DNA of 33,412 nt from Cylindrotheca closterium (GCA_933822405.4 CAKOGP040001024.1:1-33412); one strand, 5' to 3'; counted from the stretch's first letter, positions 9,059-19,880 are shown. Translations and numbers: made by a program. Notes: a model not told the origin generated them from the letters alone.

Positions 9059-11235
9059 CTATACTAGAACACTTGCACCATAGGAAAAGTCTTCTTTCAG
9101 TGGAGCAATTCTGTTTGCTGTTCCCATCAAGACAGATATCCGATCAGCTGGATGAAAGTAGGGTCCCTCAATCGAAGATTCGTCGGATTCAAAGGACCGG
9201 GACAAGGAGATGAAACCGTCTGAGACGTGCACTGTTTCTGATGGACCAACATCTGCATGTACCGATTTTGAAGAGTGCTGTATTATTAAGGAATCTTCGT
9301 AAGGATCGGAGCCATAATTGTGTTCATCACGAAACGAATCGAGAGTTGGGGGTTCTGGATATTTTCTTCGACGAACCATTACAATATACACCGTCGACGA
9401 GATTGCAAAAATTGTTGTAAGTACAAGAAGTGCAATTGTTCCTCCAGGGATCGATCCATTCGTCACCTCTTCTTCTGTGGGATTGCTATTCCAGTCAACA
9501 TTGCTTGTAGGCAAAAATGGGCCAGACCAAATAGGTGCTGCCATAGGTTCAACTACCTCTTCCATTTCGCCGAGTTTCAATGATATCAAGCGACCCTTGA
9601 CATCAGCAAAGTACAAGAATTGGCCGGACGAAGAAAGATCAAAGTCTGAACGCACAGAATTGGAGCAGTCTTCTTCGAACTGGTCACAGCTTCCTTGCCA
9701 AAGATAGTCACCGGTGATTTGATCGAGGCAAAAGATTCTACCGTCTGCTGATTGCACCACGTATAGCCTTTTATCATCTGCTGATATCCTAGCCTCGGAC
9801 AAGAACGCAGATGTACCAGAAACTGCCCAGTTTGCTTTCCCGTTGCGAGTGTTGATGCAAGCCAGGTCATAAGACGAAGAGGAGACGAATAGTCGATTCT
9901 CATCCATGGATAGAATAGGATTTGAGGGTATGGCTGTGTTTCAACAAAGTTTCAGTAAGATAAAGTGTTAAACTTCCATTCAAGACATGGTGACTTACGG
10001 GCTTTGGGGTCAAGATTATCCTTGAAGAGTTGTGAGGACCAGTCTGCAGTTTGGTCGAAACGAGAATCCCCGATCCAACCCCTTAATTGATTTCCAGTGA
10101 CTCCAAAAAACATCTTTTTCCCATTTTTGCTGATTGCAGGCTTGGCCATAGCATTCCAACTAACACTCTTCAAGACCTTGGTTTGAAGGGAATTTAGATA
10201 GAGAGGTTCTTCCTCAAAATCACTCGGTAGCTGAAATATGTATGTGTTCCCCACTGTACCTCGCCCATCTGCATCGTTACTTGCCCATATCACGATTCCA
10301 TTTGTGTTATCCTTTCCTCCTGCATACATTCCACGTAATGGGTTTGATGCCATTGAAGGCGGCGCGTATCCCTTGGGGGAATCATCCAGTAACCATTCTG
10401 CCTCTTCCCATATCACTGTGCCTTTCGACGGATTTAGTAGTGTTATGTGGCCAGTGTGTGTTGTCGTATTACGAATTCCCGAGACTCTGCTATTGTGAAT
10501 CAAAACGATGTACATGGATGTTGCGGATCGAAGTTGATCCCCATAGACAAGTGGTGTTCCGCTTGGTATTCCGGGTAACTCAATAGATGTCCACATGATT
10601 TTGTGTGATGGTATTGATACAGCAACCACACGGCTGAAGAGCACGAGAGGTCAGACAGCAAATAGAAAATGCATTCAAGGAAGTGCAAACACGACGTACG
10701 CTTTTGGCTTGAAATCTATACCAGGCAAATCTGGGGGTTCGTCGACGATAGAATAAACCAGAAAGTTGTTGCCAGACCGTGTAGTTGCAAATGAAATGCC
10801 CGACGTACAGTGTATTAACCACTGTTGGGCTTTGCCGTCTTCGATTACGCGTGATATCGGTGTTGGATTCACAGTTGCTATAATATCACCGTCCTTGGAA
10901 CTCAATGCGATCAAAGTGCCGCTGTATGTTGTGACATATACAATGCTGTCTTCAAAAGGGCTTGTCACGACACCATTGCCAAAATCCATTCTTTCGTCGA
11001 GACGAACCATCCAATCAAGTTCTGGCTGTGGAAAGTAAACCAGTTCTTGGTTTGTCAAGCGGCGTGATTGTTGTTCTTTTTGTTGTTGTTTATGAGTCGT
11101 TTGATCTATTTTCAGAGAGCGCTGTCTCTTCTGCAGTTTCGCTTCCTCGGGTAACGCAATCGAAACAGATAGTGCACATGAAAGAAACATTCTGAATCGG
11201 AAAGATATTCCTATGTAGGCTATTCTAGCATTCAT
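9059..11235 (-). CDS. PQQ-like beta-propeller, single-pass type I membrane protein
   Basis: Exons on the minus strand: 11235-10700, 10633-9999 and 9933-9059; introns of 66 and 65 bp with gtacgt/ttcag and gtaagt/cacag borders. The spliced product is 681 residues. The start at 11235 gives an N-terminal signal sequence (MFLSCALSVSIALP core); an upstream Met at 11307 would bury it. The lumenal part has repeated beta-propeller blades of the PQQ/BamB type, for example YSGTLIALSSKDGDIIATV, DLACINTRNGKANWAV and FCLDQITGDYLWQGS. One transmembrane helix (about residues 555-577, GTIALLVLTTIFAISSTVYIVMV) is followed by RRRK and a cytosolic tail of about 100 residues rich in Ser and acidic residues. The ligand and role are unknown. 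The architecture recalls lumenal sensor propellers such as the IRE1 N-terminus, but no kinase follows. Confidence 0.85.
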
Positions 11236-11529
11236 GGCTTTGTTGTTTTTGCGATTGCATTGATGTTGACTGCATTGGTGTAAAGAAAAAGGGAAGGATT
11301 GATTCATTCAAAGGATTATTGTACAGTACGATACATGTGCCAGCCTGCATGCTCGCTCGCAATACTTGCAGTCGATGGGGATGGCTCAAAAGTGGAGTTG
11401 TTTGGGGGACGGACGAACAAGGACGTCGCAGTAACAAAAGCTTCGGAAAAACTACTGTAGAGGGGAATATTCAAGATTCCTTTTTCAATCCGCCCTCCCC
11501 TAGTTATAAATGTTTTTCAGTTCGTCAAG

Positions 11530-11687
11530 CGTCTATCAACGGCTACGTCAGCTCGTTTGTCCTTCGCTCGGATTGGGAGGGGTATGTAGAAGATAGTAGA
11601 GATGGCGGTAATGGGTGTAATGAGTGGCTATTTACTGAAGCCCACTCCACGTGCCAAAGTGCCGACCGTTTGATGGAAGGTCGGCCC
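11530..11687. repeat. Direct repeat copy 1 (158 bp)
   Basis: This block is repeated at 11898-12054 with one single-base length difference (ggtaatgggtg versus ggtaatggtg). The copies are separated by 210 bp. The near-identity implies recent origin or concerted maintenance. With the second copy and the spacer it forms a B-A-B arrangement downstream of the tyrosine recombinase ORF, as at the 3' end of retroelements with split direct repeats. Confidence 0.95.
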
Positions 11688-11859
11688 AGAGGGTGGGTGT
11701 GGTGGGAAACTTTTTCTATTCTATGCCTAGTCAACGTTGACGTGTCTTACAACTTCGATCCTGATGCGTTAGGAAGGAGAAAAGACAAGAATATGCGATC
11801 GCTGTTGTTGAGGACTCGCTGCGGGATCTCTGCTGCGCGCACCGCGCTCGTTCAATAGT

Positions 11860-11897
11860 CACTTTGTTCTTCGCTCCGTCCACCTCCCCCACTACGA
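11860..11897. repeat. 38-bp arm of a long-range inverted repeat (left)
   Basis: Exact reverse complement of 16354-16391, 4.5 kb away. It occupies the last part of the spacer between the two 157-158 bp direct repeats. A related copy of the same word lies in tandem at about 16322-16352. Confidence 0.95.
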
Positions 11898-12054
11898 CGT
11901 CTATCAACGGCTACGTCAGCTCGTTTGTCCTTCGCTCGGATTGGGAGGGGTATGTAGAAGATAGTAGAGATGGCGGTAATGGTGTAATGAGTGGCTATTT
12001 ACTGAAGCCCACTCCACGTGCCAAAGTGCCGACCGTTTGATGGAAGGTCGGCCC
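11898..12054. repeat. Direct repeat copy 2 (157 bp)
   Basis: Second copy of 11530-11687, lying 60 bp beyond the stop of the tyrosine recombinase. Past its end both copies go into a G/T-rich stretch with a shared gtggtgggaaa word, so the homology may continue with a gap. Confidence 0.95.
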
Positions 12055-12113
12055 GCCATCGCCGCCAATGGCCCACGTTGGTGGTGTCGGGGTGGTGGTG
12101 GGAAAGGATGGAA

Positions 12114-13253
12114 TCAGTACATTGGGACAAGGTTCTGGCCAGGATGAATAGCGTATTCGCCGCCTTGAAGCATCATGGAGGCGAAGCCTTGCATAACTGG
12201 TTGGGCTTGGACATGGAGGTAGCGAAGCATGGCGTCGCTTTTCCAGCGTCCAATGAGTTGGATGGTGTCGCGATCGACGTTGGAGCAGAAAAGGGCCATG
12301 GCACCGCCCGCGCGAAGGGAGCGGGCGCTGACGTCGGAAGGAAGGAAACCGAGGTCGGCGCCGCAGGCGGCTGTAGCTTGGCGTAATGTAGTGGTGATGT
12401 CGGCCGATTTTACGGAGTAATGGCGGCCGTTTTGGAAATAGGTTGCAATGATGGTGTGCATGTTTGCAGTATGTTGTCGGAGATGGAGGATACGGCGGAT
12501 CATGGAGCGGACGGGGCAGAGGACATCATGGCCGCTCCGACCGTGACAGATGACTTCGCCACGGACACCATTCTTTTGCGTGGTGAATGTAAGGGCAACA
12601 CTGGTGGCAGCCCATAATTCAGCAGGTGTGGTAGTGAGAAGGTCAAGGTGGCGTACGCCGACTTTGAGCTGAACATCAAGGAACCGGAAAGGTGTGTCAT
12701 CGTTTGTGGTGCCTGTGTATTCGCCAGGGCGGAGGAGAAAAAAGAAAGCCACGATGATCATGTCAGAAATGGCCTGAACTTTGCAAGGTTGATTTCGACT
12801 TTGGTTGGCGATATACTTAATGATACCGACTGGGATGGGTTTCACCCGATGAGGCGGTGGGTCCTCTCGGGTGTAGGCCTTGAACATCCGAGTCAGGCGG
12901 AAGTCAATGGAACCCGTGCTGTCTTTCCGAGCATCCCTGGCCCCCATGCTGGCCATCGTCTGGCCCACCGAGCGTATGGCGTTCGAAACCGTGCCAGATC
13001 GGACGCATTCACCGGGGTACTTTCCTGGTCGACGGCGGTAGCGTGTGGCAAAGACTTGGAGAAATTGAACGGGATCAGGGACGCGGAGGAGGGGGTCGAG
13101 TCCAAGTTCTTCACAGAACTTGGTCCAAAGCTCCCAGTGCGCGTCAGCAGTATCTTGAGTTCCTCGAACGACACCCTTTCGTACTGTTTGCTGGTTAATA
13201 TCGAGATCACGGCGGAAAGAATCGGCAGACGAACGCGGTGCAGCTCCCAGCAA
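12114..13253 (-). CDS. Tyrosine recombinase of a DIRS-like element
   Basis: ORF of 379 codons. It encodes a phage-integrase-type DNA breaking-rejoining enzyme that would integrate the circular cDNA of the retroelement. An N-terminal SAM-like helical domain (WELWTKFCEELGLDP, then the YRRRPGKYPGECVRSGTVSN region) precedes the catalytic domain. Visible catalytic elements are the first Arg in FFLLRPGEYTG, the box SARSLRAGGAMAL, which carries the second Arg but has Arg where the usual His of HxxR stands, GRWKSDAMLRYLH with the presumed Tyr nucleophile, and the C-terminal HVQAQPVM. The start codon is uncertain because the frame overlaps the RNase H ORF by 361 bp, as DIRS ORFs often do. The ORF is undamaged, so it may still make protein, although the element is truncated. 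Confidence 0.85.
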   Translation of the reverse strand: MLGAAPRSSADSFRRDLDINQQTVRKGVVRGTQDTADAHWELWTKFCEELGLDPLLRVPDPVQFLQVFATRYRRRPGKYPGECVRSGTVSNAIRSVGQTMASMGARDARKDSTGSIDFRLTRMFKAYTREDPPPHRVKPIPVGIIKYIANQSRNQPCKVQAISDMIIVAFFFLLRPGEYTGTTNDDTPFRFLDVQLKVGVRHLDLLTTTPAELWAATSVALTFTTQKNGVRGEVICHGRSGHDVLCPVRSMIRRILHLRQHTANMHTIIATYFQNGRHYSVKSADITTTLRQATAACGADLGFLPSDVSARSLRAGGAMALFCSNVDRDTIQLIGRWKSDAMLRYLHVQAQPVMQGFASMMLQGGEYAIHPGQNLVPMY

Positions 13254-14143
13254 TTCATCTGTGGATATGTAGAGTTAAAATAAGCGAGGAACGCAGCGTC
13301 AGAGAGGTGCCACAGGCGTGACGTGTTGTCACTCATTTTATTCAGGAGTCCTGGGAGATAGTCGTGGAACGGTACATAGCGGAACATCCGTTGATGGTGG
13401 GACTGGAGGCGAAGCAGGGTGGCAGGCGGTCCTGTCGTAGTGGTGGAGCCCTTGCGCTGCCAAAATTGGGCAGCTGTGTTGTCGTGGAAGCTGTGGATGG
13501 TGTGCTCCCGAGCATCGGCAGCAGTAGTGATGACATCGTGGTGGCACACCGTGGCAGACAGTTCCAAGTCGCCAATGCTCAACGATCCCCGTGGATTGTC
13601 GAAGGTTATCAATTGTGATTGGACATGCTTGGGGTAGCGATGCCGCCAGAGTATGGGTCGCAGACCAGAGGGAGTATTGAGAAAAGCAATGCCGCCCATC
13701 CCCGTCCCTGAAGCGTCTGTAGTTCCAATAACACTCGGATCTTGAGGAACGAGTTCGGCTATCCTGGTGGGACGGTTACCAAGGGTTGTGGACAGCTGAC
13801 GGAAATCGTCCAGGAATTGGTGAACCATGGCATTCAGGTGAAGACGATGGTCCGGGGTTTTGGTCCGAAAGGCTTCTTGAAGTGGGCTAAACAGGCCGCG
13901 TGCACCTGGGATTCCAATCACCATGGATCGCAATTCACCCAGCAAACGATGCCAGTTCTTGGCACTGGTGCGCTTCTTTGTGGGGCCAATGCCGGCCAGG
14001 ATGGTTTGCAGCCGTTCAATTCGATGTGGCGGAAGGCTGATGGTTTTGTCAACGGAATCCAGGAGCCATCCGAGTACCACTTTCTTGGTAGACCAGCTGG
14101 CGTCGCCCCACTGTGGACGAAAGTTACAGGGGAGCGGGAGTTT
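12893..14143 (-). pseudogene. RT-connection and RNase H fragment of a DIRS-like element
   Basis: Minus-strand open frame from 14143; the first Met is at 14080. Upstream of it the frame still encodes FRPQWGDASWSTKKVVLGWLLD, which is typical of the RT connection after the palm, so the Met is not the true start. The RNase H domain follows, with a first Asp in VIGTTDASGTGMGG, Glu in GDLELSATVC, Asp in SFHDNTAAQFW and a final Asp in KMSDNTSRLWH. The catalytic YxDD palm is missing, and the frame is closed by a stop at 14144-14146. The domain ends near 13260; the tail down to 12893 is probably read-through in the frame overlapping the recombinase. Reverse transcription from this copy is not possible. 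Confidence 0.85.
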
Positions 14144-15443
14144 TTATGGGATTATTTACCTGACCCCCGTAACCGCACAAATTTGAACATCGTACCAGTC
14201 CACCTCACGGAGCTAGGATATTTACCAGGTTTCATGGTTTTTTACGGGAAATAGCAGTAAAAACAGGGATTTTTCCCGGAATTAAGGAATCTTCCTTGTA
14301 AAAATTCCTAAAACCCCGTAACAACAAGTATCCCTGGACTCCCGTAAAAACCCATGTACCCTGTAAATCAATATTCAAATCATAATGATGAGAGCCAGCA
14401 TGTGCAAATGACTGTAATACCTCAGTTTTAAAAACGAAGTTTACTTGCACCAATAGCATTCTTGCTTTTGGGGTGTAGCGCAATATACGAAGGGGATCGA
14501 TAAATCAATACAAAGAAATAATAAAGGATATCTATAGTCTGCTCTCTCATTATAATAGGCTCTTGCGGCATTTGGAGATGAATATACGGTAAGAGACGGC
14601 TTTTGCTCGATTGCATATCTGTTCTGCGCAGATTTCAGTTTTCGCCTTCAAATAAAGAACATACCCGAATACATCGTCGAAACCCTCGATGTGATACCAC
14701 GCCGCAAATGTCAATGTAAACACACACCACTACATATCTCTTCTCTTCTTGATCCATCACCGCACTCCCTGGCGGAAATTTTTGAATGTTTCCAATATTC
14801 GTCTGCCTTGGCTGAAATATATTATTGGCCATTTTGCCATTTACATTCACTATGTTCCCAGAATTCAACAATGATGTTAGAAAAATATGAATAATGGTCT
14901 CGCACCAGAAGACAAAGTTTGTTCTTACCCACTATATACATCTCGAACTGCATGGCTTGCCTTTATTGGAGTCGGTCTGAGATCATTCCGCAATTTTTAG
15001 TTTCTTGCAATTTTGTAATGATCGTCATGTAAAACACATCATCTAGGTACGCACCATATCCTTTGGGAACAAATTGAATAGCATCTTTCCATCACATTCT
15101 GCCCCGGTCCTTATTACGGCCTATAAGGACAATACACTGCAGCCACAGCTAAATAATCTCAACGGGCACATGATCTGGTATGATGAACATTACATCTTCG
15201 ATCAGACCGTTCTCGTCAGATAATCACTGTATCAAACCATGGTTATTCACTCATCCTCTACCATTGAGCACGGACGAGTCCACAATATCATCAAGCTCTG
15301 TCCTCGCTTTTCGATATCGTCTCTTATTTTGTTGTTGTCTTCAGGCGAATGGCTCTTCCAACTGCCGGATTTTTGCTCGTAGTCAAGAATTTTGAACTGT
15401 ACCTGTTCGTACTGGATATTGTACGAATAATTGCCTAGAATAA

Positions 15444-16314
15444 TACATACCGCAGCATTGAACACTAATAAAGTTCCCACCAAATCTCACCAAATATGGA
15501 GCCAGCCTTGCCTATTTCAAACAAGATCGGAAAGCCTGCCAATCAGAAAATGCTTGGCGTGTCTTCTCCAGCTTGTGACAAGTCAAACATCGTGAAAACA
15601 CAAGTCCAGCGATTTTTAGAGGGAAACGTAGCGCAGTTACCCTGTATATGAAAAACATGCATGAGGATATTCGCAGTCGCTAATTCAATGATAGCAGTAA
15701 GAAAAAGGAGAGGGGAAAGATAATAGTAATCAATGGTCTAGACTAGAGCTTATTCAGTTTCCTTCATCTATTCGTCAAGTAAATTTGTCTTGATAAATTT
15801 GTGTTTTGAATTCACAGTCGTAACTAAATGTCTTGATGTCACCGTCGTAACCCAATAACACGGATGAAGCGGAAGAGAGTTCTCTGCTATCCTAGTTGAA
15901 TCCAAAGGTTCTGTTTCGAGAAGTGTTCGTAGAGGGCGACCCGATCCATCGTTTCGGTGGGCTGGATGATTGGATCTCATCGGAAGGGACACCATCCATG
16001 GTATTTCCCGTGGTCTTGCGAAGTGCAGTCTCCGGAGACTCCTAGATCATCACCACCACTACATCCATCGGATTACAATAACGCATCATCGATTCATCCT
16101 CATAGTGTGCATCATGCCATAATGACGCTCATTGGCAGATCGGAAAAACAATGATGGATCACAACAAATGACCAAATGACGAGAACAACTTTTAAAATTG
16201 AACTTTATCAAATACCGCGCGTGACTATTCAGGTCTACATAATATATAGAAAGTAAGCCTGAATCCAAGCTGTTTTGATGAGTACAATATTAGTGTTCAA
16301 TGCTGCGGTATGTA
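15444..16314. mobile_element. MITE-like 871-bp element with 27-bp exact terminal inverted repeats
   Basis: 15444-15470 (beginning tacataccgcagc, ending cactaata) is the exact reverse complement of 16288-16314. Both ends are flanked by TAA (15441-15443 and 16315-16317), a possible 3-bp target-site duplication as made by PIF/Harbinger elements. The interior has no coding potential, so it would be non-autonomous. The TIR and TAA are seen; the superfamily is inferred from the 3-bp duplication alone. Confidence 0.6.
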
Positions 16315-16321
16315 TAATCCG

Positions 16322-16391
16322 CAGCGGGGGAGGTGGACGGAGCGAAGAACAGATCGTAGTGGGGGAGGTGGACGGAGCGAAGAACAAAGTG
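16322..16391. repeat. Tandem pair of about 34 bp and right arm of the 38-bp inverted repeat
   Basis: Two copies of a word containing gggggaggtggacggagcga begin near 16322 and 16356. The second copy with its flanks (16354-16391) is the exact reverse complement of 11860-11897. Confidence 0.9.
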
Positions 16392-16413
16392 TCGGGGGGT
16401 CCAGAAAAACCTC

Positions 16414-16515
16414 GGTTGCTCCGCCAAAAAGTTTTACGTGCAAAAAACGTGCGAAAAACGCGCAAGGGCCGAATCCGTTGACCGTGAGTATTGGCCTAAA
16501 AGAGCACCGAATTTT
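16414..16515 (-). repeat. Dispersed repeat related to 6028-6076
   Basis: The reverse complement of 16414-16443 matches 6047-6076 at 28 of 30 positions (core cacgtaaaact, then ttggcggagc). The reverse complement of 16503-16515 matches 6028-6040 exactly. The two blocks are 6 bp apart in the 6-kb copy and about 59 bp apart here, so the copies differ by an indel. Confidence 0.75.
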
Positions 16516-16691
16516 CGCAGATTACTCTGACTTCCTATCATCCGGTATGAAACGAACTCTATGGATTGCAACGAGTCCACCTCGGGTGTGAAGAGTCGAA
16601 TCTGAGAAGCATGGGTAATAGTAGTAACATAGAAAAATCTTTCTACACAAAGCTTGTAATGTTACTAGAACTACAGAAAGCGGGGAGTCGT

Positions 16692-19600
16692 TTACAAGAG
16701 GTCCTTCTCGAAGGCCAATTCTTCTTCATCAGTATCAAGAGGCTCGCCATTCTTGATCTTGGCCTTAACCTTTTTAACAAGTGCCTTCTCTTCCTTCTTC
16801 GAAAGCTTCTTCTTTCCTTGCTTAATTTCAACCTTGTTTCCAGCAGCATCTGTCATTTCTTGTAGTTGTTGCTGATCGTCGATCTTGGTATCTTGCTTCA
16901 ACATCCAATCAGCATCACCCTTGGTTTCAAGGTGTCCGGCGTCCATAACCCAAGTCTCCGGGCACAATTTGGAGACGAATTCGTTGTTGTGGGAGATGAT
17001 GATAATGCCACCATCGAATTCCTCGATGGCACCGGCAAGGGCACCCAAACTCTCTCGATCCAAATAGTTGGTAGGCTCATCCAAAATAACGATGTGAGGT
17101 TGCATCCACATGGCAGCGGCAAGAACGACCTTGACCTTTTGACCTCCAGAAAGAGCAGACATACGGTAGTGCGTGCCGAACTCACGGGCAAGTCCACATC
17201 CCTCAAGATGCTCTTCAACGTTCTTGGTAGACAATGGGCGGACATACATACCAGCGAGCTGGGCAAGCTTGAGATCAACTGCTTTGCAGGCTTTTTCCCA
17301 TCCCATCTTCTTCAAAGTCTTTGCAGGAAGGTATTCGCCGCTGTCGGTGGTGGAGCCAGAGTATTTGACTTCGTATTCGTACTCCTTGCTCTTGTTAAGT
17401 TTACGGCCTCCAACAAGTTCGGCGACAACTTTCTTGATCTTCTGGATCTTCCCAGAAGCTTCGTCAATAATTTGAAGCTCGAAAGGCTTCTTTTGCGACG
17501 CCAATTCGGCTTCGGTAAACTGCATTGTCACCTTAACAAGACTCTCCTTGTCCTCTCCACCATTGGCAAATCGCCAACGGATGTATTCATTAGGGGTCTT
17601 GTTCAAGTGTTGTTCAATGTGGTGGAAAGCGTGTTGCGCCACGTAGGCAATGCGGGCGTTAGGGTGCTTCCAAACGTCTCCAACTTGAGGTGCGATTTCT
17701 CCAACAAGAAGCTTGATCATTGTCGATTTTCCGGCTCCGTTCTCTCCAATACAGGCGACACGGGAGCTCAAGGAAACCTGGACTGTGATATTGAAAAGTG
17801 TTGGGCTCTCGTTTCCAGGGTAGGTGAAAGTACAGTTTCCCATCTTCATCAAAGCTTTACCCTTCGACTTAACACCCTCAATAGGACCAGGTTGGGGGAA
17901 CTTGAACTTCATCTTGGACGATGAGAGCGAGAAGTAGGAACGCGCAGCAGGGTTGACCTTGACGTATTCATCGAGATTACCCTTGAAAGTGTGGAGCTTC
18001 AAGTTATCGAAAGACATCATGTGGGTACAGCAGTCATTCAGAAGACCAGAATCGTGACTGACGATGATGGCTGTCACGTCAGTCAAAGAGTTGAGGTATG
18101 TCTTGACCCAAGCAACATTGATAACATCTGAAAACGAAAACGAAATGTAAGGAAAGGCATCCACATGCGACATTCAGACGAATGAAAATCATCACCTACC
18201 AAGGTGGTTTGTTGGCTCATCAAGCAACAAGATATCGGCTTGCTGAAGCATGGCACGAGCCAAAGCAAGCTTCATACGCCATCCTCCACTCAGAGTGGAC
18301 ACAGCGTGGTCAGGCTTGGCCTTACCGTCAGCAGTAAAGCCGACAGTTCCAAGAACTTCACGAATCCTTGCCATGTCAACCCCCATAGCTTGCAATTTCT
18401 CATCAGCAGCAACGTATTCGACGCAAGAAAGATGGGATTGTTCACCTTGAATATCAGCTTCGACGAAAACAGTTCGAACTTGAGTGACATCAGGGAATCC
18501 CTCAACTTGGTTTTTAGCGATGGCTCTCATCAAAGTGGTCTTTCCACAGTCATTTGGTCCAAGAAGACCGTAATTTTTTCCGCGAAGCAGCTTCATCTTG
18601 GTGTTGTGAAGAAGAATTTTGGTACCGTAAGCAAGAGTGAATTGGCAGTTACACAACTCTTCAGCATCGTCTTCGTCATCTTCGTCGTCTGGGATTTCAA
18701 GCATTTTCTCAGCTTCAACACGAACAGCTTCAATAGCCTTGGCAAGATCATCCTTGAAGTAAGATGACAAGACGGGGGAAAGGTTCTTCTCCCACTGAAG
18801 ATCCTCCATGAATTTCAAGTCCATCAAACAAGAAGCAATTACGCATGCATAATCAATAACCGCTTGCTTTCCACCAGTGGCGTCTTCGGCCTTCAATTCC
18901 TTCTTCAATATACCATCTAGCTTGGAAACGTCTCCGCGGACTGAAGCTTGCTTCTCGGCAAGTCCCTTCAATCGGTTGAGTTGGACAACCGCACGTTGAG
19001 TAACTTCACGAGCTTCTGGGTCGGCGATACTCTCAGCGTTGGTCTCAAGAGCAGGGAGCAAAAGGGGAAGGAAAGGGGCCGCGCCAATCGGATCGTCCAC
19101 AAGCTTACTCATGTTGTCAATGATAACAGCGGCTTGACGTTTGGTAGCTGTAGTCTTTTCACGAAGACCACGAAGGAGAAGGGGCACAACCATGGCAAGG
19201 GCGGGTGATTCGACGCTTTGTACAAACGTAACTCCGGCCATTTTGTGCATAATTTCAGGAACCTCCTTTGGCTTGGTGATGGCAGTAAGAATCTTGCCAG
19301 TCATGTGTTCGATGTCCTTGTTTCCAATGACATCCAGAGAAGATTTCATAGCGTTGGTGGCGGCGACCTTAACTTGCTTCTTCGTATCCCACATACAAGC
19401 AGTAACCTCAGGGACGATAAGAGGAAGAGCATCTCCCAATTGGCGGGGAGCTTTGTCCTTGAATCGAAGGATACATTCAAGAGCAGACTCTCTGATCGCC
19501 CACTTCTTCTCAACAGGGAGCTCAGCAAAGATTGTTGGTAGAAGGGACTTCATGGCGAAAGGTTGAACATTGTCGACGATGGCGAAAGCGGTCTCCTTCG

Positions 19601-19880
19601 AGGCCTTTTTGACGTTGACATTCTTGTGAATAGCGTTCTCAAGACAAGCCCCAAGGCATTCTTTCGTGAATACTTGAGCTTCTGGAACACCCTCCGCCAA
19701 AGCCTTGACAGTTGCCAAAGCAGAAAGTGCCTCTGCTTCGTCGTTGGATGCGCATTTTGCAGAAAGGACGGAAATATTGGCGGCCAAACCAGACTTTTCA
19801 ACGCCTTCAGCCTTGACGGTATCGACAACCGAAGAGGCGTCGTCAATTGTGAGACTTGCAAATTTTGCTTCAAGAGACAT
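16692..19880 (-). CDS. TEF3: Translation elongation factor 3 (EF-3), ABC-F ATPase
   Basis: Ribosome-bound ATPase that helps E-site tRNA release during elongation. Exons 19880-18200 and 18127-16692; the 72-bp intron (gtaggt...ttcag) falls inside the first Walker B and restores PTNHLDVINVAW. The product is 1038 residues, close to the 1044 of yeast EF-3. The start at MSLEAKFASL (19880) is chosen over the in-frame 19943. Residues 1-400 are alpha-helical HEAT-type repeats. The first ABC domain has Walker A GPNDCGKTT (about 440), signature LSGGWRMKLA (about 530) and ILLLDEPTNHLD. The second has GENGAGKST (about 687), a chromodomain-like insert, LSGGQKVKV (about 886) and VILDEPTNYLD. A Lys-rich C-terminal tail precedes an acidic end, as in fungal EF-3. 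HEAT repeats, the insert and length separate it from Arb1 or GCN20 ABC-F proteins. Confidence 0.96.

Larger units (their letters stand above)
11530..14143 (-). mobile_element. 5'-truncated DIRS-like tyrosine-recombinase retroelement
   Basis: In minus orientation the order is reverse-transcriptase connection/RNase H (from 14143), an overlapping tyrosine recombinase (13253-12114), and then a direct-repeat block (12054-11898, spacer, 11687-11530). RT-RNase H followed by a tyrosine recombinase instead of a DDE integrase is diagnostic of the DIRS order. The fingers/palm of the reverse transcriptase and any gag are absent: the reading frame is closed by an in-frame stop at 14144-14146, just before the connection domain. 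The right boundary beyond 14143 is unclear, but short cccgtaa-like words recur to about 14365. Confidence 0.8.
14144..16691. other. Non-coding, repeat-rich interval between the retroelement and EF-3
   Basis: No protein-like ORF is seen. From 14144 to about 14365 short words such as cccgtaa and tttacggg recur, probably old element ends. 14400-15440 shows nothing I can name. 15444-16314 is a MITE-like inverted-repeat segment. 16322-16391 carries a tandem repeat that also forms the right arm of the 38-bp long-range inverted repeat, and 16414-16515 is a dispersed repeat shared with 6028-6076. Confidence 0.55.

Noticed and set aside
11319..11858. 179-codon plus-strand ORF
   Set aside because: It spans the 158-bp direct repeat and spacer of the retroelement, shows no recognisable domain, and its frame is broken in the second repeat copy by the one-base difference.
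13742..14254. 170-codon plus-strand ORF
   Set aside because: It is antisense to the RNase H fragment and has no protein-like features of its own.
16866..17924. 352-codon plus-strand ORF opposite EF-3
   Set aside because: It is antisense to well-conserved ABC domains and shows no domain of its own; it is an effect of codon bias.
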